A stretch of 6,697 nucleotides of DNA, taken from positions 1 through 6,697 of the forward strand of contig PLEA01000167.1 of the NCBI GenBank assembly GCA_003136335.1, written 5' to 3'. Position 1 is the stretch's first letter. Each line of letters opens with the position of its first letter. Source of the DNA: Acidobacteriaceae bacterium. Its GTDB lineage: Bacteria > Acidobacteriota > Terriglobia > Terriglobales > SbA1. The position numbers and the translations under genes were made by a program. The notes below the pieces were generated by a model that made no database searches, was not told the DNA's origin, and saw nothing but the letters and a program-made list of their open reading frames with translations. Below, piece after piece: positions 1 to 6,071 of this stretch.

Positions 1-693
1 GCGTCGATGACGCTGCCGCTGGGGGTGCTCGCGGTCTGCGCATGCGGAGCCGGATTGCTCGGCTGGCCGCACAGCCTCGGAGGCTCCGACCACTTCGCGA
101 AGTTTTTGGAGCCGGTGTTCGCGGGTGAAGCTCAGACTCTGAGCGTAGAAGGCAAGGCAGCTCAACTCGCCGCCGCCGAAAAAGAAGAAGAACACAATAC
201 CAGCACCGAATGGCTGTTGATGGCCCTGTCATTAGCGGCCGCAGGCATTGGATGGACCATGGCTTGGAGAAGCTATCGCCACGCCGACAAAGGCTACGTC
301 GAGCCCATCGCCTCCGCCGCGCCGCAAGTCTACGACACGCTGCTCAACAAGTATTACGTCGACGAAGGCTACGACTACATTTTCACCGGCCGCCGCAAGC
401 TGGGCGATGTGCGACTCGGCGTGATGGGTCTTGGCGAAGCCAGTTCGTGGTTCGACACTCACATCATCGACGGCGCCGTAAATGCCGCCGGCTCCATCAC
501 TCGCGGCACCGCAACGTTCTCCAGTTGGTGGGACAAGTGGATCATCGACGGTATCGGCGTCAACGGCCCCGCGATCCTGGCGCGGATGCTAAGTTATCCC
601 GCGCGCCTCTTCGAATGGGGCTTAGTGCAATGGTATGCCCTGGTCATGACCGCAGGCCTGGTAGGTTTCGCATTCTATTACGTGTATCACTGA
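1..693 (+). CDS. nuoL: NADH-quinone oxidoreductase subunit L, C-terminal part (5' truncated by window edge)
   Basis: This is the C-terminal 230 residues of the largest antiporter-like membrane subunit of respiratory complex I, which helps couple NADH:quinone electron transfer to proton pumping. The frame is open from base 1, so the start lies upstream; the first internal ATG (base 7) is not a start. Visible are a hydrophobic segment at about residues 5-22, an acidic/Ala-rich linker (about 45-66), a membrane helix at about 70-90, the NuoL-type motif YDTLLNKYYVDE (about 111-122), a long amphipathic stretch that should correspond to the lateral 'piston' helix, and a last membrane helix near 206-228. 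A WxDxxIIDG motif occurs twice, at about 150 and 176. The position directly upstream of nuoM and nuoN fits the standard nuo gene order. Identification is from family pattern and context; the ion-channel residues lie in the missing part. Confidence 0.95.
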   Translation, partial: ASMTLPLGVLAVCACGAGLLGWPHSLGGSDHFAKFLEPVFAGEAQTLSVEGKAAQLAAAEKEEEHNTSTEWLLMALSLAAAGIGWTMAWRSYRHADKGYVEPIASAAPQVYDTLLNKYYVDEGYDYIFTGRRKLGDVRLGVMGLGEASSWFDTHIIDGAVNAAGSITRGTATFSSWWDKWIIDGIGVNGPAILARMLSYPARLFEWGLVQWYALVMTAGLVGFAFYYVYH

Positions 694-699
694 AGAACA

Positions 700-763
700 G
701 GCTCTTGGCTGTTGGCTCTTAGCTCTTAGCTAAAAGCCAAGAGCCAAAAGCTCAGAGCCAAAA
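700..763. repeat. Inverted heptamer array forming a 60-nt imperfect palindrome in the nuoL/nuoM spacer
   Basis: The spacer consists of nine consecutive 7-nt units, each beginning with GC. The first four follow GCTSTTR; then the strand sense flips at a central AGCT and the units become GCYAAAA/GCCAAGA-like. Bases 700-759 are an imperfect palindrome centred between 729 and 730: of 30 opposed pairs, 25 are Watson-Crick, one is G-T and four are mismatches. The inner 712-747 has only two mismatched pairs. The array starts seven bases after the nuoL stop and ends four bases before the nuoM ATG, leaving no recognisable Shine-Dalgarno. Effects on RNA folding or nuoM translation are inferred. Confidence 0.9.
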
Positions 764-767
764 AGCA

Positions 768-2435
768 ATGTCTAACCACATCCTATCCATCATCCTCTTC
801 ACGCCGCTCCTGGGCGCGCTCTTTCTCCTCTTCGTTCCCAAGGAGAACAAAGCCGCCGTCCGCTGGATCGCGAACTTCTTTGCCTTAGCCGGACTTCTGG
901 TTTCGATCCCGCTCGTCCCCATGTTCTGGGAGCAGCGCTTCGAGCCCGGCTTCAAATTCATCGAGGGCGCGCCCGGCAACTGGATCCCTTCGATCGGCGC
1001 CGGCTACGTCCTGGGCATCGACGGCATCTCGTTCCTGCTCATCATGCTCACCACGCTCCTCGGCTGGATCTCGATCCTCTCTTCCTGGACCGCCATCGAG
1101 AATCGCGTCAAGGAATATTACATCTGGTTTCTCGTTCTCCAGACCGGCATGCTCGGCGTCTTCATGGCGCTGGATTTCTTCCTCTTCTTCGTCTTCTGGG
1201 AAGCCATGCTCGTCCCCATGTACCTGCTGATCGGCATCTGGGGAGGTCCCCGCAAACTCTATGCCGCCATCAAATTTTTCCTCTACACCCTGGCCGGCTC
1301 CGTCCTGATGCTGCTAGGCATTCTGTTCCTCTACTTCCATCATCAACACGTAACCGGGACATACACTTTCGCCCTCCAGGCGCTCTACGACACAGCGCCG
1401 CGCATCTATTCCGATTACGGCCCGCACGTGGCCACGCTTCTCTTCCTAAGTTTCTTCTTCGCCTTCGCCATCAAAGTTCCGATGTTCCCCTTCCACACCT
1501 GGCTGCCCGACGCCCACGTGGAAGCTCCCACCGCCGGCTCCGTCATCCTGGCCGGCGTCCTGCTGAAGATGGGAACCTACGGCTTCATCCGCTTCTCGCT
1601 TCCCTTCTTTCCCAACGTGCTGTCGAATCCCGCCACGTTCCTCGGCATGACCGTCCGCGGCTGGATGATTTTCCTCTCCATCGTCGGCATCATCTACGGC
1701 GCCCTAGTCTCGCTCATGCAAAAAGACATGAAGAAGCTGGTGGCCTACTCCTCCGTCAGCCATCTCGGCTTCTGCACGCTGGGAATTTTCGCGTTAACGC
1801 CGCTGGGCCTGAGCGGGTCCGTCCTGCAGCAGATCAACCACGGCATCTCCACCGGCGCGCTCTTCTTAATTGTCGGAATCCTCTACGAACGCCGCCACAC
1901 CCGCGAGATCTCCGAATACGGCGGCATCTCCAACGTCATGCCCGTCTACGCCACCATCACCATGATCATGTTCCTCTCCTCGATGGGCCTGCCGCTGCTC
2001 AACGGCTTCGTCGGCGAGTTCACCATCCTGCAAGGCACATTCATGGAAAATTGGCGCTGGGGCGCATGGGCCGTCCCCGGAGTCGTGCTCGCCGCCGCCT
2101 ATTTACTCTGGCTCTACCAGCGCGTTTTCTTCGGCACCGTCACCAATCCGAAAAATGAAAAGCTACACGACCTCACTCCGCGCGAAGTAGCAACGTTCGT
2201 CCCGCTCCTCATCATGGCCTTCTGGATCGGCCTCTATCCCAAACCGTTTTTCCAGATCCTCGAGCAACCGGTAAATCACACCATGGCTCTGGCGCGTCCT
2301 GACTATCCGCAACCCGCGGTGAACGCCTCCACGCAAACGACAGAACCAGTCGCTCCGCCCACCAACATGATGTACACCACAAATCCGCCGGCTCCGGCCG
2401 CGTCCTCGAAAATGAAAACGAAGGGAGCGAAATAG
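768..2435 (+). CDS. nuoM: NADH-quinone oxidoreductase subunit M
   Basis: This is the middle antiporter-like proton-pumping subunit of complex I in the cytoplasmic membrane, 555 residues with about 14 hydrophobic helices. The key charged residues are present: Glu145 in the FFVFWEAMLVPMYLLIG block (Glu144 of E. coli NuoM), Lys236 in FAIKVPMFPFHTWLPDAH, Lys267 in GVLLKMG and Glu417 in NGFVGEF (E. coli Lys234, Lys265, Glu407). The ATG at 768 gives the usual N-terminus (MSNHILSIILFTPLLGA), but the preceding bases come from the heptamer array and show no Shine-Dalgarno. It is longer than E. coli NuoM (509 aa), mostly because of a hydrophilic Pro/Thr/Ala-rich tail after about residue 505 that ends in a lysine-rich stretch. 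It overlaps nuoN by one base, so translational coupling is likely. Confidence 0.97.
   Translation: MSNHILSIILFTPLLGALFLLFVPKENKAAVRWIANFFALAGLLVSIPLVPMFWEQRFEPGFKFIEGAPGNWIPSIGAGYVLGIDGISFLLIMLTTLLGWISILSSWTAIENRVKEYYIWFLVLQTGMLGVFMALDFFLFFVFWEAMLVPMYLLIGIWGGPRKLYAAIKFFLYTLAGSVLMLLGILFLYFHHQHVTGTYTFALQALYDTAPRIYSDYGPHVATLLFLSFFFAFAIKVPMFPFHTWLPDAHVEAPTAGSVILAGVLLKMGTYGFIRFSLPFFPNVLSNPATFLGMTVRGWMIFLSIVGIIYGALVSLMQKDMKKLVAYSSVSHLGFCTLGIFALTPLGLSGSVLQQINHGISTGALFLIVGILYERRHTREISEYGGISNVMPVYATITMIMFLSSMGLPLLNGFVGEFTILQGTFMENWRWGAWAVPGVVLAAAYLLWLYQRVFFGTVTNPKNEKLHDLTPREVATFVPLLIMAFWIGLYPKPFFQILEQPVNHTMALARPDYPQPAVNASTQTTEPVAPPTNMMYTTNPPAPAASSKMKTKGAK
2423..2427 (+). promoter_or_regulatory. Shine-Dalgarno of nuoN supporting its GTG start
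   Basis: GGGAG lies inside the last codons of nuoM, with seven bases between it and the GTG at 2435. It decides the start of nuoN, which has no ATG near its conserved N-terminus. The stop of nuoM and start of nuoN share one base (TAGTG), an arrangement suited to termination-reinitiation coupling. Confidence 0.7.
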
Positions 2436-3940
2436 TGGTCTGGACAGACTACCTTCTCGCGCTCCCGATCACGCTGCTGACCCTGTTCGCCCTCGGCATC
2501 CTGCTGATCGACCTCATGCTCCCCCGCGAAATGAAATGGGCCAACGCCGTCACCGCCCTGATCGGCGTTCTCTTTTCCGCCGCTGGCGTCTACAAGATTC
2601 AGCTCTGGATGGGCGCTTCCCCCGGCTCCCTGGGAATGATGCGGACCCTGCTCGTCGACCGCTTCGCCATTTATTTCTGGTATCTATTTCTAGCCGGCAC
2701 CGCCATCGCCATTCTCACCTCGGTCCGCTACCTCGAGACCGAGCACGAAAATCACGGCGAATATTACGCCCTCATGCTGCTCTCCGTCGCCGGCATGATG
2801 TGCATGGCCGCTGGGTTCGACATCGTCCTCATCTTCATCGGCCTGGAACTGATGGCGATCTCCACCTATGTGCTTGTAGGATTTCTGCGGCGGGACCGCC
2901 GCTCCAACGAAGCAGCATTAAAATACCTGCTGCTCGGCGCGTTCTCCTCCGGCATCTTCGCCTACGGATTGTCTTTGCTCTATGGCCTCACCGGCAGCAC
3001 CAACCTCGGAGTCATCCAGCAGGAGCTGACGCGCCACATTCTTCATAGCGAATACAAGCCGGTCGCCGTAGTCGCGTTACTCACGACGATCACCGGCCTC
3101 TTGTTCAAAATTGCCGCCATCCCCTTTCATCAGTGGGCCCCCGACGCCTACGAAGGCGCGCCCACGAGCATCACCGGATTCATGTCCGTCGCCGTCAAGG
3201 CCGCCGGATGGGCCATGCTGCTCCGCATCCTGGTCATCGGACTCATGCCCATGCGCCCCATTTGGGTCCCCCTGCTAGTCTTCGTCTCCATCGCCACCAT
3301 GACCGGCGCCAACTTCGCCGCGCTCACCCAGACCAACACCAAGCGCCTGCTCGCCTATTCTTCCATCGCTCATGTCGGCTACATGCTGCTCGGCCTGATC
3401 GCCGGCACCGCCACTCAACTCAGCCCCGACGGCATCAAAGGCATCCTGATCTACCTGCTCGTCTACACCTTCATGAACCTAGGCGCCTTCGCGGTCATCA
3501 CCTCGCTGCGCCACCGCAATGTAGTCGGCGACGAACTCGACGACCTCAACGGCCTCTACTCTCGCGCCCCCGTCGAAGCCGCCCTGATGCTAATCTTCAT
3601 GCTCTCGCTAGCCGGCATCCCGCCCCTGGCCGGGTTCTGGGGAAAATATTTCATCTTTCTCAGCCTGATCGAAACCGGCCACTACGCACTGGCCTCGCTC
3701 GGCGTTCTCTACTCCGTCTTCGGCCTCTACTATTACTTAAAAATCGCCAACGCCATGTTCATGGGCCAGGTAGAAAAAGGCGAAGAGAAACTCCCCGTCA
3801 GCCTCACGATGCGCACCGCGCTAACCCTAACCGCCGCGGCCACAATCTACATCGGCCTCCTCCCCAATCGCTTCATCGAACTAGTAAACTGGGCCCTGGG
3901 CATAGCGCAAAATCCAAGCATCGCAAAGCTCGTGCATTGA
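2435..3940 (+). CDS. nuoN: NADH-quinone oxidoreductase subunit N
   Basis: This is the third antiporter-like proton-pumping subunit of complex I, nearest the hydrophilic arm of the three. It has 501 residues and about 14 membrane helices, a normal length for the family. Hallmark positions are visible: Glu138 in FIGLELMAISTYVL (E. coli NuoN Glu133), Lys225 in FKIAAIPFHQWAPDAYEGAP (Lys217), Lys255 in SVAVKAAGWA (Lys247) and Lys404 in PLAGFWGKYF (Lys395). The blocks NTKRLLAYSSIAHVGYML and LSLAGIPPLAGFWGK are typical of the proton_antipo_M domain. GTG start, one-base overlap with nuoM and an in-gene Shine-Dalgarno. It is the last nuo gene here, as is usual for nuoA-N operons. A 61-nt spacer without a hairpin separates it from the ATP synthase genes, so read-through is possible. 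Confidence 0.97.
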   Translation: MVWTDYLLALPITLLTLFALGILLIDLMLPREMKWANAVTALIGVLFSAAGVYKIQLWMGASPGSLGMMRTLLVDRFAIYFWYLFLAGTAIAILTSVRYLETEHENHGEYYALMLLSVAGMMCMAAGFDIVLIFIGLELMAISTYVLVGFLRRDRRSNEAALKYLLLGAFSSGIFAYGLSLLYGLTGSTNLGVIQQELTRHILHSEYKPVAVVALLTTITGLLFKIAAIPFHQWAPDAYEGAPTSITGFMSVAVKAAGWAMLLRILVIGLMPMRPIWVPLLVFVSIATMTGANFAALTQTNTKRLLAYSSIAHVGYMLLGLIAGTATQLSPDGIKGILIYLLVYTFMNLGAFAVITSLRHRNVVGDELDDLNGLYSRAPVEAALMLIFMLSLAGIPPLAGFWGKYFIFLSLIETGHYALASLGVLYSVFGLYYYLKIANAMFMGQVEKGEEKLPVSLTMRTALTLTAAATIYIGLLPNRFIELVNWALGIAQNPSIAKLVH

Positions 3941-4001
3941 GAGGTATGTCTTTCGTCCTCGTTTGCCCTTAGCGTAGAATCTGTACTTCCGAGCCGAAGC
4001 A

Positions 4002-4235
4002 ATGCCGCCCAGACCCGACAACCTGAAGTCCGAAAAAAAAAGCCCCTGGCTCCAGGTCGGCCGCTACAGTCAGCTAGCCCTGATGCTCCCCGCCGGCACC
4101 GTCGCCGGATGGCTCATCGGCTCCGCCCTAGACCGCTGGCTTCATACCTCGTGGATCAGCATCGTCGGTCTCTTCCTCGGAATCGCTGCCGGCATGATCG
4201 AACTAATTCGCACCGTCCTCCGCGACACAAAGTAA
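4002..4235 (+). CDS. atpZ: AtpZ/AtpI-family small membrane protein of the ATP synthase cluster
   Basis: A 77-residue protein with a basic hydrophilic N-terminus (about 1-20) and two membrane helices (about 24-43 and 50-70). The pattern RYSQLALMLPAGTVAGWLIGSALDRWLHTS, here split as RYSQLALMLPAG then TVAGWLIGSALDRW, followed by GLFLGIAAGMIELIR, is characteristic of the F1Fo ATPase 'gene 1' (AtpZ) family. Members sit at the head of atp operons; in Bacillus, AtpZ with AtpI has been linked to cation transport and c-ring assembly. The ATG at 4002 has only a weak GAAG just upstream. As the first atp gene after nuoN, it could be read from the nuo transcript or its own promoter; a TAGAAT at 3975-3980 has no convincing -35 partner. 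Family is fairly certain; function here is inferred. Confidence 0.85.
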   Translation: MPPRPDNLKSEKKSPWLQVGRYSQLALMLPAGTVAGWLIGSALDRWLHTSWISIVGLFLGIAAGMIELIRTVLRDTK

Positions 4236-4247
4236 GATCAGCGGAGT

Positions 4248-4284
4248 CAGCCTAGACCGGGAAGGGCACGACTTCCCGAGGCTG
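4248..4284 (+). other. Hairpin just downstream of atpZ
   Basis: CGGGAAG (4258-4264) pairs with CTTCCCG (4272-4278) around a 7-nt loop. An outer CAGCCT (4248-4253) pairs with AGGCTG (4279-4284) across a 4-nt bulge, giving 13 paired bases. It begins 13 nt after the atpZ stop. The following bases are TTAAAAAC rather than a T-run, so it does not look like an intrinsic terminator in this direction. It opens a spacer full of palindromes and is probably part of that repeat material. Confidence 0.6.
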
Positions 4285-4319
4285 TTAAAAACTCTGTTTG
4301 ATGACCGAATGTTACCTTG

Positions 4320-4477
4320 GCGGCTGAAGTGGCTGCGGAAAAATGCAATCCGCCTAAGGAACATCCACCGCGGCGCTGAAGCCCGGTTTGATTTCACGGG
4401 TCTTACGGGGCCCTGAAGGGCCGCTCTTCCACGGCGAGACAGGCATCTGTGACTTTTTCCGCAGCCACTGAAGCCGC
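4320..4477. repeat. 24-bp near-perfect inverted repeat enclosing 110 nt in the atpZ/atpI spacer
   Basis: The left arm 4320-4343 (GCGGCTGAAGTGGCTGCGG followed by five A) is the reverse complement of the right arm 4454-4477 at 22 of 24 positions. The only two mismatches are adjacent and fall in the CTGAAG core (4326-4327 against 4470-4471), which reads CTGAAG on the plus strand in both arms. No transposase gene lies inside and I see no convincing target-site duplication. It could be a MITE-like or composite REP element, or a transcribed long hairpin. Whether it is dispersed in the genome cannot be told from here. Confidence 0.8.
4376..4431 (+). repeat. REP-like direct repeat, copy 1
   Basis: Ordered blocks: CTGAAGCC (4376-4383), TTGATTT (4388-4394), CTTACGG (4402-4408), a small palindrome GGCCC-TGAA-GGGCC (4409-4422) and CTCTTCCA (4424-4431). 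The same blocks in the same order recur about 92 nt downstream. The stem-TGAA-stem structure resembles repetitive extragenic palindromes. It lies inside the 24-bp inverted repeat. Confidence 0.75.
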
Positions 4478-4524
4478 TGTTGATTTTTGACACTTACGGC
4501 GCGGCTGGAAGCCGCGCCCTTTCA
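4468..4524 (+). repeat. REP-like direct repeat, copy 2
   Basis: This repeats the block order of copy 1: CTGAAGCC (4468-4475), TTGATTT (4480-4486), CTTACGG (4493-4499), a stronger palindrome with 9-bp arms GGCGCGGCT (4498-4506) and AGCCGCGCC (4510-4518) around GGA, and CCCTTTCA (4517-4524). Spacing between the copies is conserved to within two bases while the palindromes differ in sequence, as expected if paired structure is kept. It ends 18 nt before the likely atpI start. Confidence 0.75.
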
Positions 4525-4542
4525 AAACTGAGCCGTAGGCCC

Positions 4543-4983
4543 GTGAAGCCAGACCTGCCAAATCCCGCCGCCGTCCCGATCCGCGCCGACGACTTCTACT
4601 CCGGCGCCCTCGATCGCATCCGTCACTCCATGATCGCCCTAGCCCTAGTCCTCTCCCCTGCATCCTGGTGGAAATTCGGCCGCTCCCCCGCACTCGGCTT
4701 CTTCTCCGGATGCGTCATCGCCTACCTGAACTTTCATTGGCTCAAAAGCGGCGTCTCCGGCCTAACCGACCGCGTCACCAACACGGGCAGACCCCAGTCC
4801 GGCGCTGGAATCATCGCCCGCTTCCTCCTCCGCTATCTGTTGTTGGGAGCCGCCGCGTATGGTATATTAACCAGTTTTCCCGCGAGCCTCAGTGGCCTCT
4901 TCGCCGGCTTATTCCTGCCCGTAGCAGCCATAGCCTGCGAAGCGGTTTACGAGCTGTATGTAGCCATAACTGGCGAGGTTTAG
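4543..4983 (+). CDS. atpI: ATP synthase subunit I (AtpI-like membrane protein)
   Basis: A 146-residue protein with four predicted membrane helices (about 29-45, 50-68, 89-110, 113-135) and a hydrophilic N-terminus. The segment DDFYSGALDRIRH, then WWKFGRSPALGF and YLNFHWLK, fits the ATP synthase I family. AtpI helps assemble the c-ring or insert c subunits in some bacteria; that role here is inferred from family and from its place before atpB. I chose GTG 4543 because it gives a short hydrophilic leader and keeps the conserved region. A TTG at 4480 would extend the frame 21 residues back through the repeat, and ATG 4630 would cut into the first helix. Ribosome-site support is weak (TAGG at 4536-4539). 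The chosen start codon sits in a TGAAG motif, so the repeat array reaches into the gene's initiation region. Confidence 0.8.
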   Translation: MKPDLPNPAAVPIRADDFYSGALDRIRHSMIALALVLSPASWWKFGRSPALGFFSGCVIAYLNFHWLKSGVSGLTDRVTNTGRPQSGAGIIARFLLRYLLLGAAAYGILTSFPASLSGLFAGLFLPVAAIACEAVYELYVAITGEV

Positions 4984-5002
4984 CAGAAAGCGGTTGCGTC
5001 GA

Positions 5003-5037
5003 GCTTTAAGCTAAGAACCAAGAGCTAAAAGCCAATA
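5003..5037 (+). repeat. Heptamer array in front of atpB
   Basis: Five consecutive 7-nt units resembling GCYAARA (for example GCTAAGA at 5010-5016, GCTAAAA at 5024-5030 and GCCAATA at 5031-5037). The array ends five bases before the atpB ATG. It is the same family and orientation as the right half of the nuoL/nuoM palindrome, and here too no Shine-Dalgarno is visible between the array and the start codon. Confidence 0.8.
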
Positions 5038-5042
5038 GCCCT

Positions 5043-5798
5043 ATGGAACAACTCTGGTTCACGAAAATCCTGAACGACCTGTTCTCCGGCCCCGTCACGT
5101 CATTTCTGGGGATGCTGCACATCGAACCAAAGTACCCGCAGTCGCCCATCTCGAATTCCTTCGCCATGGAGGTGCTGGTCTTCGCATTTCTTCTGGCCCT
5201 CTTCTTAATCGTGCGCTCGCGCCTCTCCGTCGAGTCCCCCGGAGGCTTGCAGCACTCTTTCGAAGCCATCGAAGGCTTCGTCCTGAGCCAGAGCCGCGAA
5301 ATCATCGGCCATCACAGTGAACCCTACACGCCTTTTTTCACCATCGTCTTCATCTTCATCCTGGTCTGCAACCTGATCGGTCTGATTCCCGGTTTCGAGT
5401 CGCCCACCGGCGTTCCCATCGTGCCCCTGGGCTGCGCCATCTGCGCCTTCTTGTACTACCACACCCAAGGCTTCAAACACGCCGGACCAAAATATCTCCT
5501 GCATTTTTTCGGACCGCCCATGGAAGGCATGCCGCTCATCGCCCGCATCCTGCTCGCCGCGCTGATGCTCCCCATCGAATTGGTCAGCCACTTCGCCCGC
5601 CTGCTTTCGCTCACAGTTCGTCTCTGGGCCAACATCTTTGCCGGCGATCTGATCACGTTAGTCTTTTTCTCCATGATCCCGATCGGTATTCCGATCATCT
5701 TCAGCGGCCTGCACATCGTGGTAGCGGTTCTGCAGGCTTACGTGTTCATGCTGTTGTCGATCATTTACGTCTCCGGCGCCGTAGCCGACGAGCACTAG
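5043..5798 (+). CDS. atpB: F-type ATP synthase subunit a
   Basis: This Fo stator subunit forms the two proton half-channels next to the c-ring in the cytoplasmic membrane. It is 251 residues with about five to six helices. The essential arginine is Arg193 in the SLTVRLWANIFAGD motif (E. coli aArg210). Neighbouring functional positions line up by spacing: Glu179 with aGlu196, Asn197 with aAsn214, Asp202 with aGlu219. The last-helix block LHIVVAVLQAYVFMLL has His224 and Gln231 seven apart, like E. coli His245 and Gln252. The NLIGLIPG motif is at 110-117. The ATG at 5043 gives a normal N-terminus but lacks a Shine-Dalgarno, the upstream bases being heptamer repeat. It lies between atpI and atpE, the usual order; the 273-nt gap to atpE is long for such genes. 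Confidence 0.97.
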   Translation: MEQLWFTKILNDLFSGPVTSFLGMLHIEPKYPQSPISNSFAMEVLVFAFLLALFLIVRSRLSVESPGGLQHSFEAIEGFVLSQSREIIGHHSEPYTPFFTIVFIFILVCNLIGLIPGFESPTGVPIVPLGCAICAFLYYHTQGFKHAGPKYLLHFFGPPMEGMPLIARILLAALMLPIELVSHFARLLSLTVRLWANIFAGDLITLVFFSMIPIGIPIIFSGLHIVVAVLQAYVFMLLSIIYVSGAVADEH

Positions 5799-5801
5799 AA
5801 A

Positions 5802-5836
5802 CAGTTGTCAGTTGTCAGTTGCCAGGTGCCAGTCAG
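5802..5836 (+). repeat. Heptamer array (CAGTTGT type) directly after atpB
   Basis: Five 7-nt units start three bases after the atpB stop: CAGTTGT twice (5802-5815), then CAGTTGC, CAGGTGC and CAGTCAG, increasingly degenerate. The period matches the GCYAARA arrays elsewhere in the window but the unit sequence differs, so it is a second family with the same period. Confidence 0.8.
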
Positions 5837-5867
5837 CAAGTCCTTAGCCACGGCTGGCTTTCTGCGA

Positions 5868-5908
5868 CAGTTTTTTGAAAGTTCAGCAAGGGTAGGGGCC
5901 GGCTTCAG
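5868..5908 (-). repeat. Possible inverted remnant of the REP-like unit in the atpB/atpE spacer
   Basis: Read on the minus strand, CTGAAGCC (5908-5901) is followed about 20 nt later by CTTTCAAAA (5881-5873), the first and last blocks of the repeat units in the atpZ/atpI spacer. The middle blocks are absent or unrecognisable. The rest of the spacer (5909-5966 and 5988-6055) shows only short, weak hairpins and no gene or clear promoter. Confidence 0.3.
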
Positions 5909-5966
5909 GAGAGCCGCGAAACGCCGCATAAATATTGGGCTTTTGCCCCTGGGGGCCGCTGGCTTT

Positions 5967-5987
5967 AACTGAGAACCGAGAACTCGA
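5967..5987 (+). repeat. Short heptamer array (AACYGAG type)
   Basis: Three 7-nt units in tandem: AACTGAG, AACCGAG and AACTCGA. It lies about 80 nt before the atpE ribosome site and is the second heptamer array in this spacer, with a third unit sequence. With only three copies chance cannot be excluded, but the presence of four other 7-bp arrays makes it credible. Confidence 0.55.
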
Positions 5988-6059
5988 TTTTCACCCGCCG
6001 CAAGCGTGAGGGCGTCTGCAAGGTACGACGTCAACCACCCACTGGCGGCAATTTGATAG

Positions 6060-6064
6060 AGGAG
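6060..6064 (+). promoter_or_regulatory. Strong Shine-Dalgarno of atpE
   Basis: AGGAG within GATAGAGGAGAAA, seven bases before the ATG at 6072. It is the best ribosome binding site in the window and fixes the atpE start, so the N-terminal leader of subunit c is really translated. A strong initiation site fits the need for many c subunits per enzyme. Confidence 0.85.
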
Positions 6065-6071
6065 AAACACA

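Noticed and set aside
210..722. Long Arg/His/Pro-rich open frames overlapping nuoL, nuoN, atpI and atpE in other frames
   Set aside because: They are shadows typical of GC-rich coding DNA, with composition unlike real proteins, whereas the overlapping frames encode clear families.
700..763. CRISPR array or terminator reading of the nuoL/nuoM repeats
   Set aside because: The 7-nt units have no spacers, so this is not CRISPR. The palindrome has no T-run after it and nuoM follows at once, so a terminator is unlikely.
3951..3980. TAGAAT at 3975-3980 as the -10 box of an atp promoter
   Set aside because: Five of six bases match the consensus, but no acceptable -35 lies 16-18 bases upstream (TTTCGT, TTCGTC and TCGTCC are poor). 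It remains only a weak candidate.
4248..4284. Intrinsic terminator after atpZ
   Set aside because: The stem is bulged and followed by TTAAAAAC, not a T-run; atp genes continue downstream.
4203..4493. Minus-strand open frame across the atpZ/atpI spacer
   Set aside because: It is made of repeat sequence and the tail of atpZ, is rich in Arg/Ser, lacks recognisable motifs, and is best explained as a chance frame.
5926..5936. AT-rich CATAAATATT in the atpB/atpE spacer as a promoter element
   Set aside because: It stands out in a GC-rich sequence but has no suitably spaced -35 and no other support.
5795..6070. Minus-strand 91-residue frame in the atpB/atpE spacer
   Set aside because: Its end translates the heptamer array, it has no family features and no ribosome site, and it would run against the operon.
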